Below the pieces are notes generated by a model that saw only the letters and a list, made by a program, of their open reading frames with translations, was not told where the DNA came from and made no database searches. A stretch of DNA of 64,000 nucleotides from JACVRW01 sp963811055 (GTDB taxonomy: Bacteria > Actinomycetota > Thermoleophilia > Solirubrobacterales > Thermoleophilaceae). Positions 43,892 through 52,109 of the stretch are shown piece by piece (positions within the stretch are counted from its first letter, which is position 1; each line of letters starts with the position of its first letter). Both the position numbers and the translations under genes were made by a program. The stretch lies in NCBI GenBank assembly GCA_963811055.1, contig CAWEPQ010000021.1, forward strand, positions 57,816 through 121,815, given 5' to 3'.

Positions 43892-45519
43892 CGGCCGCGG
43901 TCCGGTCCCGCCGGCTCGAGCTCGCGCTGCTGTTTCTCGGGGGCGCCGCCATCTCGGCCGTGGTGATCCTCAAGGGCATGCAGCCCAACGACGAGGGGCT
44001 GATGTTGCAGGCCGCCAACCGGATTGCCGACGGCGAGGTGCCCTACCGCGACTTCTGGTGGTTCTATCCGCCCGGCCAGCCCTACCTGCTCGCCGGGCTC
44101 GTGAAGATCTTCGGCCCGTCGCTGGTGGCCTGGCGGGTGGTGAGGGTGCTGCTGGGCGGAGTGGTGGCGGTGTTCGTATACGTGCTGGCCCGCCGCGAGG
44201 CCCCGCGCGGGATCGCGCTGCTGGCCTGGGCGGTGGCCGCGCTCGCCCTCGCCGCCCCCACGGGGCCGCATCCCTACCCGATGGCCATGGCGCTGGGCCT
44301 CGGATGCCTCCTCCTGCTCGAGCGTTCTCCGGTGGGCGCCGGGGTGGTGTTGGGCGTGTGCGCGCTGTGGCGGCTCGAGTTCGCGGCGTATCTCGGCCTT
44401 GGCGTGGTGATCGGCTACCTCGTGCGATCCGGTCCGGAGGGGCGCCGCGACGCGCTGCGCTTCGCGGCGGCCGGCGTGGTCACCGGGCTCGTCACGTTCG
44501 CTCCCGTGGTCCTGCCCGCCGGGATCTCGAACTCCTGGGACCTGCTGATCCGCTACCCGATCGAGGACTTCGGGGACTACCAGTCGCTGCCGTTCCCGCT
44601 CTTCTTCAACGCGGGCACCGACTTCCACTCGCTCAGCGCCACGCGCGACACGATCGGCTCGATCCTCTCGTTCGAGGTGCCGTTGCTGCTACTGCTCCAG
44701 CTCGCCGCGGTGCTGGCGGTGCTGGCGCTCCGCTTCAAGCGCGAGAACTGGTTCCACGTGCCCGTGGCGGTCTTCGCGATCGGGATGGCCCACTACCTGC
44801 TGACGCGTCCCGACGCCTTTCACGTCGGCCCACTGGCCGTGGTGCTGGCGGCGCCGTCCGCGTGGGTGCTCTCCTACGCGCTGGAGGCGCTCCGCGGGCG
44901 CGATGTCATGGCCCGCCTGCGCGCGCTCCCGTTGCGCTCGCGGCTGGCCCTCGTGCCCGTGCCGCTCGTGGCGGTGGTGGCGGTCTGGCTGGTGCTCGAC
45001 GGCGTCCAGCGGGTCGAGCGCCAGTGGTCCTCGGACATGGTCCGCGTGCACCTGGACGTGGCCGACGGCGTCCGCGAGCTGCCCACCTACAACTGCTCGC
45101 TACCGGGCACCGAACCGGTCCAGGTGTGCACGCTGGCCGACCTCGAGCGGACCGTGCGCTACGTCCGGGCGCACGTGCCTCCCGACGAGCCCATTTACGT
45201 AGGCACCCGCCGCGCCGACTGGGTCACGTCGGGTGCGCCGCTGCTGTACGTGCTCACGGATCGTCCGAGCGCCACGCGCTACGACATCGCCGCGCCCGGC
45301 GTGGTCACCTCGGCGCCCGTGCAGCGCGAGATCATCGAGAGCCTCGAGCGCCGCGACCTTCCACTGGTGGTCCGCTGGACAGCCTCGATCACAGCGGGCC
45401 GCGAGCCCAACCGCGCCGGCCGCTCCACCGGGGTGCGGATCCTCGACGAGTTCTTCAAGCGCCGCTACCGCGAGAGCGCACGCTTCGGGCCGTACCTGAT
45501 CCTCGAGCGCCGCGGCTGA
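43888..45519 (+). CDS. GT-C-like membrane glycosyltransferase
   Basis: 543 residues, GTG start within the previous stop. Helix at 10-29, a loop with MQPNDEGLML (D35-E36), VPYRDFWWFYPPGQPYLL, then helices to near 390 and a soluble tail with VRAHVPPDEPIYVGTRRADWV. The NDEG and DFWWFYPPG blocks resemble PMT_2-type GT-C proteins, here acting on an unknown acceptor. Last gene of the nine-gene run. About 200 bases without a large gene follow. Confidence 0.76.
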   Translation: MTAAVRSRRLELALLFLGGAAISAVVILKGMQPNDEGLMLQAANRIADGEVPYRDFWWFYPPGQPYLLAGLVKIFGPSLVAWRVVRVLLGGVVAVFVYVLARREAPRGIALLAWAVAALALAAPTGPHPYPMAMALGLGCLLLLERSPVGAGVVLGVCALWRLEFAAYLGLGVVIGYLVRSGPEGRRDALRFAAAGVVTGLVTFAPVVLPAGISNSWDLLIRYPIEDFGDYQSLPFPLFFNAGTDFHSLSATRDTIGSILSFEVPLLLLLQLAAVLAVLALRFKRENWFHVPVAVFAIGMAHYLLTRPDAFHVGPLAVVLAAPSAWVLSYALEALRGRDVMARLRALPLRSRLALVPVPLVAVVAVWLVLDGVQRVERQWSSDMVRVHLDVADGVRELPTYNCSLPGTEPVQVCTLADLERTVRYVRAHVPPDEPIYVGTRRADWVTSGAPLLYVLTDRPSATRYDIAAPGVVTSAPVQREIIESLERRDLPLVVRWTASITAGREPNRAGRSTGVRILDEFFKRRYRESARFGPYLILERRG

Positions 45520-45663
45520 GCCGCTCGGCACGCGCAAAGTCCGGGGAGCTTGTGACAAAAGGTGCGAAGCCGTCCGGTGGGGGGTCTAAGTTGCGATTTG
45601 CTCCCAACGTCGCCCACCCGACCAGGGTGGGGGGAGGCGGGAGCGTGAACGAGGAGAGGCACC
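45520..45663 (+). promoter_or_regulatory. Untranslated leader/intergenic stretch before a tiny membrane protein
   Basis: 144 bases without a long reading frame, rich in G-runs and able to fold: the segment near 45611-45635 has CCCACCC followed by GGGTGGGG. GTGACAAAAGG near 45551 and TAAGTT at 45588-45593 are the least GC-rich points and could be promoter elements. I could not match it to a known riboswitch. It may be the end of the upstream operon plus a new promoter. Confidence 0.3.
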
Positions 45664-45711
45664 ATGCGCGACCGCCCGGAACTGCTCGCGACCCGCTCAG
45701 CGGAGGGCTGA
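45664..45711 (+). CDS. Possible 15-residue leader peptide
   Basis: ATG 45664 to TGA 45711 encodes a 15-residue peptide, with GGAGAGG about four bases upstream. It ends four bases before the next small gene. Too short to judge by composition; it could simply be the leader of the 38-residue gene. Confidence 0.2.
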   Translation: MRDRPELLATRSAEG

Positions 45712-45714
45712 GGA

Positions 45715-45831
45715 ATGCTCCTCGTCGCGGCACTCGTGTTCGCCTGGGTGTCGGCCTCGCTGTTCTTCCTGGCCGTGTGCGCGGCCGCGAAGCGCGGCGG
45801 GAGTGCTCCGGGGGGCGGGGCTGAGGGCTAA
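45715..45831 (+). CDS. 38-residue single-span membrane protein
   Basis: ATG 45715 has GGAGGG seven bases upstream. The product has one hydrophobic helix (residues 2-22, LLVAALVFAW...FFLAVCA), then AAAKRGG and a Gly/Ala/Pro tail, so the positive charge follows the helix on the presumed cytoplasmic side. The stop overlaps the convergent glycosylphosphotransferase stop region by four bases. Not recognised. Small membrane proteins of this shape sometimes tune a neighbouring enzyme, but nothing in the sequence proves it. Confidence 0.4.
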   Translation: MLLVAALVFAWVSASLFFLAVCAAAKRGGSAPGGGAEG

Positions 45832-47333
45832 AACGCCCCGCGGGCGCGGACCACGGCGGACACGGTCCGCATGAGGATCTTGATGTCCTTGCGCAGCGAG
45901 TAGTTCTCCACGTACTCGCGCTCCACGGCAAGGCGCTCCTGGAAGGTGAGCTCGCCGCGGCCGTGCACCTGCATGGGTCCGGTGATGCCGGGCCGCATCT
46001 CGAGGCGGAAGCGCTCCGTCTCGCTGTAGCGCTCCACCAGCCAGAGCGCCTCGGGGCGCGGGCCCACGAGGCTCATGTCGCCGCGGACCACGTTGATCAG
46101 CTGGGGCAGCTCGTCGAGGCTCGTCTGGCGCAGGAAGCGGCCGAGGCGCGTGACCCGCGGGTCGTCTCGCAGCTTGAACATCGGCTCCTGGAGGTCCTCC
46201 ATGGACACCACCTCGGAGATGCGCGCCTCGGCGTCCTGGTCCATGGTGCGGAACTTCAGGATCGGGAAGGGCACGCCCTTGCGGCCGGCGCGCGGCTGGA
46301 TGAAGAGCACGGGGCCGCGCGAGTCGAGCTTGATCATCAGCGCCACCACCGCCATCACCGGCGTGAGGACCACCAGGCCGGCGCTGGCCACCACCACGTC
46401 GAGGGTCCGCTTGAGCGCCATCGTGGACCGGGACGGGTTGCCCGTCCGGTACTCGATCACCGGCAGCTCGGCGATGTGGCTGAGCTCCACGGCGGTTCCG
46501 AGCATCGCCCGCATCGGCGGCGCCACGCTGAGCTTCACGCCCAGCGAGCGGCAGCTGCGCACCACGCGGGCAAGGGTGGGCTCGTCGAGCTCGGGTGCGG
46601 CGAGGATCACCCGCTCGGCGCGGGTGGCCTTGATCAGCTCCTCGAGGTCGGCCTGGTCGAGGTCGTCCAGCTGCGCCGACACGGCCACCTCATCGCGGGT
46701 GACCGTGAGGCCATTGCCCGTGGAGGCGTCCGGCCCGTGCCCGTTGCGGCCCGACGGGGAGCCGGTGTAGCCCACCACCGTCATGTGGTGGCCGGGCTCG
46801 AGCTTGAGCTTGCGGCGCACCGCGGAGGCCAACTGGCCGCTGCCGATCACGAGACCGCGCTCGGGCGGCACGATCCGGCGCCAGATGTTGCGAGCGGCGC
46901 TGCGCAGGCCGGCGGCCGACAGCAGGGCCGTGATCCACATCACCGCGGCGCCCTTGGCCGAAAGCCAGCCGGCGTCCAGGAACGCGGCCATGAGCAGCGA
47001 GGTGGTGGCCACCGACACCGTGACCCAGTGGACGAGGGCCGGGGCCTCGTCGATCGTCAGGTACCAGATCTTCGGCTGATCGCGGTCGTAGAGCCCCTCG
47101 ATCTTGGCGAGCAGCAGCCACACCGGCAGCAGCGCAAAGGACCAGAGCAGGAAGTTATGGCCCTCGGTTATTCCCGCGACCGCGATCGCGATAAAGAACG
47201 TGAGGGAGTCCGCCACAGCGAGCATCCGGCGCCGGAGGGCGTCCTTCCAAGGCCCGCGACGGCGGATCAGGGAGTATTCCTCCGGCGCCGGCGCCGCTTG
47301 AGGGCGTCCGTGCGTAGCCAAGCGGGCCGGCAT
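45828..47333 (-). CDS. Exopolysaccharide polyprenyl glycosylphosphotransferase (WcaJ/WbaP-like)
   Basis: 501 residues from ATG 47333. Four N-terminal helices (about 37-140), a CoA-binding-like Rossmann region with GLVIGSGQLA (near 160-170), then a membrane re-entrant helix and the bacterial sugar-transferase domain: KRTLDV near 308, KFRTM 360-364, DELPQLINV from 407, and GPRP 424-427. These are the conserved blocks of enzymes that transfer a sugar phosphate (often Glc- or Gal-1-P) from a nucleotide sugar to undecaprenyl phosphate. This starts the lipid-linked repeat unit. A strong TATACA lies seven bases before the start. It is the natural first enzyme for the Wzx/Wzy genes in the window. Confidence 0.92.
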   Translation of the reverse strand: MPARLATHGRPQAAPAPEEYSLIRRRGPWKDALRRRMLAVADSLTFFIAIAVAGITEGHNFLLWSFALLPVWLLLAKIEGLYDRDQPKIWYLTIDEAPALVHWVTVSVATTSLLMAAFLDAGWLSAKGAAVMWITALLSAAGLRSAARNIWRRIVPPERGLVIGSGQLASAVRRKLKLEPGHHMTVVGYTGSPSGRNGHGPDASTGNGLTVTRDEVAVSAQLDDLDQADLEELIKATRAERVILAAPELDEPTLARVVRSCRSLGVKLSVAPPMRAMLGTAVELSHIAELPVIEYRTGNPSRSTMALKRTLDVVVASAGLVVLTPVMAVVALMIKLDSRGPVLFIQPRAGRKGVPFPILKFRTMDQDAEARISEVVSMEDLQEPMFKLRDDPRVTRLGRFLRQTSLDELPQLINVVRGDMSLVGPRPEALWLVERYSETERFRLEMRPGITGPMQVHGRGELTFQERLAVEREYVENYSLRKDIKILMRTVSAVVRARGAF

Positions 47334-47340
47334 CCCGTTC

Positions 47341-47346
47341 TGTATA
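47341..47346 (-). promoter_or_regulatory. Probable -10 box (TATACA) of the glycosylphosphotransferase gene
   Basis: Minus-strand TATACA is exactly seven bases before ATG 47333, which makes 47333 preferable to the upstream in-frame start at 47354. Confidence 0.45.
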
Positions 47347-47412
47347 CCTCGCAAGCGCGGAAAACGCTAGTCCAGTTTCTGCCCTAGCGCTGAAGCTGGG
47401 CCCGAACCTGCG

Positions 47413-47970
47413 CTACTGCTCGTACACGAACGGCAGCTCGTCGGCGATCTCACTCAGCCGCGGGGCGTTCGCGTCGCGATCCGACGGAATCAGCTCTACA
47501 TCAGGCCACTGGATGCCGATTTCGGGATCGTCGTACTTGATTCCGCGCTCGATCGACTCGTCGTAGTAGGCCGAGCACTTGTACATCACGTCGGCCACAT
47601 CGCTCGTCACGCAGAAGCCGTGGGCGAAACCGATCGGGCAGTAGAGCTGGCGGAGGTTCTCGTCGTTCAGCTCGAAGCCCTCCCACTCGCCGAACGTGGG
47701 CGAGCCGCGCCGGAGGTCCACCACCACGTCGACCACCGAGCCGCGCCCGCAGCGCACGAGCTTGGACATTCCGCCGCCCACCTGGAAGTGCATCCCGCGG
47801 ACGATGCCCAGGCTGGAGCGGGAGTGGTTGTCCTGCACGAAGTCGTCGTGGATGCCGAGCTCCGCGTAGACGTTCTTGCGATACGTCTCGTGGAAGAACC
47901 CGCGATGGTCGCCGTGGACAACCGGCTCCACCAGGATGGGGCCGTCCAGCCGTGTCTCGATGCTCTTCAT
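47413..47970 (-). CDS. rmlC: dTDP-4-dehydrorhamnose 3,5-epimerase
   Basis: 185 residues, the usual RmlC length. DHRGFFHETYRKN (21-33), SLGIVRGMHFQ with catalytic-type His61, VVDVVVDLRRGSPTFG (79-94), YCPIGFAHGF (110-119) and DDPEIGIQWP (147-156) are the standard RmlC cupin motifs, including the Tyr (130) beside the active site. It epimerises C3 and C5 of dTDP-4-keto-6-deoxyglucose; RmlD at 51203 then reduces the product to dTDP-L-rhamnose. Its ATG overlaps the stop of the GT2 gene (ATGA), so it is the third gene of a GT2-GT2-rmlC unit. rmlA and rmlB are not in the window. Confidence 0.95.
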   Translation of the reverse strand: MKSIETRLDGPILVEPVVHGDHRGFFHETYRKNVYAELGIHDDFVQDNHSRSSLGIVRGMHFQVGGGMSKLVRCGRGSVVDVVVDLRRGSPTFGEWEGFELNDENLRQLYCPIGFAHGFCVTSDVADVMYKCSAYYDESIERGIKYDDPEIGIQWPDVELIPSDRDANAPRLSEIADELPFVYEQ

Positions 47971-49019
47971 GACTGCTCCAAGCTCGCACTCGAGCCGTTG
48001 CCGTGTCGCGCCGCCGGAGCGGAGCCGTTCGAGCGCAGCGCCGTGGAGCTGCCCTGCCACGCCGCGCGGCGCCCCAGCGCCTCCCTCAGCCCGCGCGGGG
48101 GCGCGAGCTCGACCGGGGCCCGGTGCTCGGCACCGGCACGCCGGTAGGTGCGCCACTGCGCCAGGCCCTTGACCCTGCCCCTGAGCGGGGCGAGGGTCCG
48201 GTCTTTCACCGCCGCGAATGCCACGTAGGCCATGTCATAGCCGATCATGGCCAGGCCGTGGCGGCGCAGCTGCGCCGAGTCGGCGTTCTTGGCGAGCGTC
48301 CGGACTCGGTTCAGGCCCACCTGGAAGTACTTGTTGCTCGACCCGTGGGGCATCGTGGCGCCGTGGTGGTGGTGGACCACCGCGCCGGGCACGTAGAGGC
48401 AGCGCCAGCCGCGCATCCGGGCCCGCCAGGCCACGTCGGCGTCCTCGAGCACGAAGAAGTAGGTGTCGTCGAAGCCGCCGATGTCGTCGAGCATCGCCCG
48501 CCGGTAGAGGGCGGCGCCGCCGGACGCGCCGAACACGTCCACCGGCTCCGGCTCGCTCGAGGAGGACGGCTGCCCGAGCAGGCGGTCGTAGGCCACGCCC
48601 AGGCGGTCGATGCCTATCCCCGCCGAGTTGATCGTGTCGCGGTCGCTGGCGAAGCGCATCTGAGCGGCCACCGAGCCGACGTCGCCGGCCGAGCGCCCGG
48701 CCGCGAGCAGCTGACGCACGGCGTCCGGCTCGGTCTCCACGTCGTTGTTCACCAGCAGGACCCACTCACCGGTGGAAGCCTCGATGCCCTTGCTCACGGC
48801 AGCGAAGCCGAGGTTCTCGGTCATCACGAGGAGCTTGGCGTCGGGCGCCACCTCCTCGACCACCTGGCAGGAGCTGTCGCCGGAGGCGTTGTCCACCACC
48901 ACGAGCTCGGTCTCGGCGTCCACGCGCGCAAGCGCGATCCGCAGGGACTCCAGGCACGTGCCCAGGATCTCGGGCCGCCGGTAGTTCACGACGATGGCGG
49001 AGATCGCCGGGGCGGGCAT
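47967..49019 (-). CDS. Family 2 glycosyltransferase (rhamnosyltransferase-like)
   Basis: 350 residues. AIVVNYRRPE (8-17), VVVDNASGDS (40-49), NLGFAAVSKG and LVNNDVETEP near 94 are the motifs of WbbL/rhamnosyltransferase-type GT2 enzymes. GASGGAALYRRAML and FFVLEDADVAWRARMRGW are the acceptor-side blocks. WHHHHG-type His cluster follows. The tail (270-350) is basic and probably peripheral to the membrane. Its start directly abuts the previous stop, and its stop overlaps rmlC. Partnership with rmlC makes rhamnose a likely donor sugar, which is inference. Confidence 0.87.
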   Translation of the reverse strand: MPAPAISAIVVNYRRPEILGTCLESLRIALARVDAETELVVVDNASGDSSCQVVEEVAPDAKLLVMTENLGFAAVSKGIEASTGEWVLLVNNDVETEPDAVRQLLAAGRSAGDVGSVAAQMRFASDRDTINSAGIGIDRLGVAYDRLLGQPSSSSEPEPVDVFGASGGAALYRRAMLDDIGGFDDTYFFVLEDADVAWRARMRGWRCLYVPGAVVHHHHGATMPHGSSNKYFQVGLNRVRTLAKNADSAQLRRHGLAMIGYDMAYVAFAAVKDRTLAPLRGRVKGLAQWRTYRRAGAEHRAPVELAPPRGLREALGRRAAWQGSSTALRSNGSAPAARHGNGSSASLEQS

Positions 49020-49973
49020 CTACAGGATCTTCTTGCGCGCGACGCTGCTGCGCAGCGCCGCGATGACGAACTTGCCCAGGATGGCCACGTAGATCCCGGC
49101 ATCCACCAGTGGGCGCTCACCTGCGTAGAACTTGCGGTAGAAGCGCCCCATGCTGCGATGGAAGGCCAGGTTGTGCTTGAGGCCGCGGTGGCGGCCGCTG
49201 CGGCGCGCCTCCACGGTGGTGCCGCCCTTGACGTGGATGCAGGTGACCGAGCCGTCGTACCAGACCTTCCAGCCCTTCTGCTTGAACCGGTAGCACCAGT
49301 CGAGGTCGTCCATGTACAGCCAGTAGCCCTCGTCGAGCGGGCCCACCTGCTCGAGCGCGGTGTCGCGCACGAGCATGAACGCCCCGTTGACGGCGTCCAC
49401 CTCGCCGCTGTCGAGCTCGTCGAGCTCGGGCGCGCGGTATTGCGCGAGCCGGGTGTCGGCCGCGGCACGGCGGCCGAGGCCGGTGAAGTGGGCGAGGGCG
49501 CCGAGAGGGGTGGGGAAGGAGCGCTTGGCCGCGTGGTCGAAGGTGCCGTCCGGCTGCACCAGCCGGCAGCTGGCCATGCCGATGTCCGGCCGGGCGTCCA
49601 TCAGGCGGATCATCCAGTCGAGCGCGCCGGGGGTGACCTCGGTGTCGGGGTTGAGGAGCAGCACGTAGCGCGCGGTGGCGCGCCGGAGCACCACGTTGTT
49701 GGCAATGCAGAAGCCGGAGTTCCACGGCAGCGTCTGGAGCTGGACCTCGGGGAAGTCGCTGCGGATCATCTCCGCCGTGCCGTCGCTGCTGGCGTTGTCC
49801 ACCACGTGGGTGACCATCGGCCCCGATTCGGCCGGATGCTGGCGCAGCGACTCGAGGCAGGCGCGCACGTGCTCGCGCGCGCCGTCGGACACGACGATCA
49901 CGATCTCGAGCAGGGGCTCAGCGGGCTGGGGCGCCGTGCTGGCCGGCTGTGCGGAGGTGGGTTCGGCTGCCAT
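49020..49973 (-). CDS. Family 2 glycosyltransferase (rhamnosyltransferase-like)
   Basis: 317 residues. A Pro/Ala-rich N-terminus, then EIVIVVSDG, HVVDNASSDG (56-65), LLNPDTEVTPGAL near 115 and GAFMLVRDTAL plus WLYMDDLDWCYRFKQKGW, the same plan as its downstream neighbour and as other rhamnosyltransferase-type GT2 proteins. A hydrophobic C-terminal stretch may hold it at the membrane. First gene of the GT2-GT2-rmlC unit. ATAAAGA lies a few bases before the ATG as a possible -10. The divergent region 49974-50110 separates it from the epimerase gene. Confidence 0.87.
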   Translation of the reverse strand: MAAEPTSAQPASTAPQPAEPLLEIVIVVSDGAREHVRACLESLRQHPAESGPMVTHVVDNASSDGTAEMIRSDFPEVQLQTLPWNSGFCIANNVVLRRATARYVLLLNPDTEVTPGALDWMIRLMDARPDIGMASCRLVQPDGTFDHAAKRSFPTPLGALAHFTGLGRRAAADTRLAQYRAPELDELDSGEVDAVNGAFMLVRDTALEQVGPLDEGYWLYMDDLDWCYRFKQKGWKVWYDGSVTCIHVKGGTTVEARRSGRHRGLKHNLAFHRSMGRFYRKFYAGERPLVDAGIYVAILGKFVIAALRSSVARKKIL

Positions 49974-50097
49974 CGATCTTTATCCTGCCGTGGCGGACGC
50001 GCACGACGCGCCATCAAGCTACAGGGAACGGCCGATATCCGCGAAGCCAGCCAATTGCGGGTGCATTTGTATTGCCGCGATATTCGGCGACCTGCGG

Positions 50098-50103
50098 TAG
50101 CGT
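50098..50103 (+). promoter_or_regulatory. Probable -10 box (TAGCGT), leaderless GTG at 50111
   Basis: TAGCGT is followed by exactly seven bases and GTG 50111. TTGCCG at 50072-50077 is a possible but loosely spaced (20 bases) -35. Confidence 0.5.
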
Positions 50104-50110
50104 AGGCGCG

Positions 50111-51206
50111 GTGAGCGAGCCCACCAATCACGTCCCCGAGCCCACGGGACGTACCAATGGCCTGTCCCCCGAACCGCCGCGGGGCGGGACCGTCCTCGTT
50201 ACCGGCGGCGCCGGCTACATCGGGGCCATACTCGTCGAGCGGTTGCTTCAGCGCGGATACAAGGTCCGCGTGCTCGATCGCCTCTACTGGGGCGAGAAGC
50301 CGCTGGAGCACGTGCGCGACCGGATCGAGCTCGTCGTGGCCGACGTCCGCGACATCCCCGCCACGGCCCTCGACGGCGTGGACGGCGTGATCCACCTCGC
50401 CGGCCTCTCGAACGACCCCACCGCCGAGTACGACCCCGAGGCCAACTGGCAGATGAACGCCGTGGCCACCGAGGCGCTCGGCAAGGCGTGCGTCGAGCGC
50501 GGCGTGGAGCGGGTGGTCTTCTCGTCCTCCTGCTCCCTCTACGACGGCCTTCCGCCCGGAATGCACGACGAGAACGCCGCGGTCCAGCCGCGCGGGGCCT
50601 ACTCGACCTCCAAGCACTACGGGGAGCAGGCGCTCCTGGCCCTCCAGGACCAGGGCCTGTGCCCGGTCATCCTCCGCAACGGCACGGTCTACGGCCACAG
50701 CTCGCGCATGCGCTTCGACCTCGTGGTCAACACCTTCGTCAAGGACGCGCTCGTCGAGGGCCGGCTCCTTCTGCACGGCGGCGGCTGGATGTGGCGCCCG
50801 CTCGTGGACGTCCGCGACGTGTCCGACGCGATGGTGGCGGCCTACGAGGCCCCCGATCACATCGTGAAGGGCGAGATCTACAACGTCCTGCACTCGAACT
50901 ACCAGATCCGCGAGCTGGCGATGCTGGTGGCGGGCTCGGTACAGCTGGTCGGCGCAACCGTCCGCCTCGAGGAGGCGCCCGCGCCGAAGCTGACGCGTGA
51001 CTACGAGTGCTCGAACGCCAAGCTGTCGGCGCAGATCGGCTTCATACCCGCGCCGTTCCGTGGTCGAGGCCGTGTCGGACATGCTCGGGGCCATCGACAT
51101 CAAGGACCGTGCTCAGCTCACCGACCCGCGGTACTACAACATCCGCTGGCTGCAGCTGCTGCACGAGGTCCAGCCCCGTATCGAGGAGTTCGGCTCGGTC
51201 TTGTGA
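50111..51206 (+). CDS. NAD-dependent sugar epimerase/dehydratase (SDR); one frameshift near 51055
   Basis: About 364 residues when a single extra base near 51055 is discounted. A Pro-rich N-terminus is followed by TGGAGYIG (Rossmann glycines), SSSCSLYDG, and YSTSKHYGE with the catalytic Tyr and Lys, then ILRNGTVYG and RPLVDVRDVSDA. These are classic extended-SDR NDP-sugar enzyme blocks. The C-terminal 50 residues (VVEAVSDMLG...DPRYYNIRWLQLL) are read in the next frame. The exact reaction (4-epimerase, 4-reductase or dehydratase) is not decidable. The stop TGA overlaps the rmlD GTG, so the normal end of the gene is intact. Confidence 0.78.
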
Positions 51207-52105
51207 GTGCCCGCCGCGTCCTGATCACCGGCGGCGGCGGTCAGCTGGCTTCCGACCTGGTGGAGCTTCTGAGCGGCACCGACGAGGTGACCGCCCGGTC
51301 TCGCAAGGAGCTGGACGTGACGGACGACGTGGCCGTGGACCGCGCGTTCGGCGAGCTCGAGCCGGACCTGGTGTTCAACTGCGCCGCCTTCCACAACGTG
51401 GAGGTGTGCGAGCACGAGGAGGATCGCGCGTCCGAGGTGAACGTGCGCGCCGTCAAGCGGCTGGCCCAGCGCTGTGCCGACCACGGTGCCAAGTTCGTCC
51501 ACCTGAGCACCAACTACGTCTTCGACGGGAGCGCGCCCGATCCGTACACGGAGTACGACCCGCCCTCCCCGCGGAGCGTCTACGCCCTCACCAAGCTCGG
51601 CGGCGAGTACGCGGCCCTCGCGTACGCGCCTGACGCGCTCGTGGCCCGCACCGCCGGTCTCTACGGCCTGCACGGGAGCGTGTCCAAGGGCGGCAACTTC
51701 GTAACGCGGATGTCTGCGCGCGCGCGCGAGCAGGGAGCGCTGAAGATGGTGGCCGACCAGCGCCTGAGCCCGACCTACACCGCGGACCTCGCGGCGGCGC
51801 TGCTCGAGGGCGTCGACCGCAAGGCCTCCGGGCTCGTGCACGTCACGGCCTCGGGGTCCTGCTCCTGGCTCGAGTTCACGCAGGCGATCATGGAGATCGG
51901 CGGGATCGACGTGGAGATCGAGCCGGTGACGACCACGCGCGCGCCCGACGGAGCCGACCGGCCGCTCAACGGAGTTCTGGATCGGCGGCGCGCCGAGTCT
52001 CTCGGCCTGACGCCCATCCGTCACTGGAGGGAGGGGCTCGCCGACTACATGCAGCGCGCGGGCCTCACCGCCGGTGCCGAGCACGCGGTCAGCCTGGAGG
52101 ACTGA
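51203..52105 (+). CDS. rmlD: dTDP-4-dehydrorhamnose reductase
   Basis: 300 residues, GTG start within the previous stop (GTGA). RVLITGGGGQLASDL gives the nucleotide-binding glycines (about 10-16), LSTNYVFDG (101-109) is the conserved RmlD substrate block, and YALTK holds Tyr127 and Lys131. TAGLYG and DQRLSPTYTADLA follow in family order. It reduces dTDP-4-keto-L-rhamnose with NAD(P)H to dTDP-L-rhamnose. It belongs with rmlC at 47413, though on the other strand. No frameshift in this gene, although both neighbours have them. Confidence 0.93.
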   Translation: MSARRVLITGGGGQLASDLVELLSGTDEVTARSRKELDVTDDVAVDRAFGELEPDLVFNCAAFHNVEVCEHEEDRASEVNVRAVKRLAQRCADHGAKFVHLSTNYVFDGSAPDPYTEYDPPSPRSVYALTKLGGEYAALAYAPDALVARTAGLYGLHGSVSKGGNFVTRMSARAREQGALKMVADQRLSPTYTADLAAALLEGVDRKASGLVHVTASGSCSWLEFTQAIMEIGGIDVEIEPVTTTRAPDGADRPLNGVLDRRRAESLGLTPIRHWREGLADYMQRAGLTAGAEHAVSLED

Positions 52106-52109
52106 CGCA

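Noticed and set aside
45520..45663. c-di-GMP or c-di-AMP riboswitch before the 38-residue gene
   Set aside because: A few short matches (GCAAAG, GGTGGGG) but the conserved core and helix order of either class could not be found.
49949..52105. Fusion of the SDR epimerase and RmlD into one 718-residue protein
   Set aside because: The join is an artefact of the frameshift near 51055. After correction the epimerase ends at 51206 with a GTGA overlap to a normal rmlD start.
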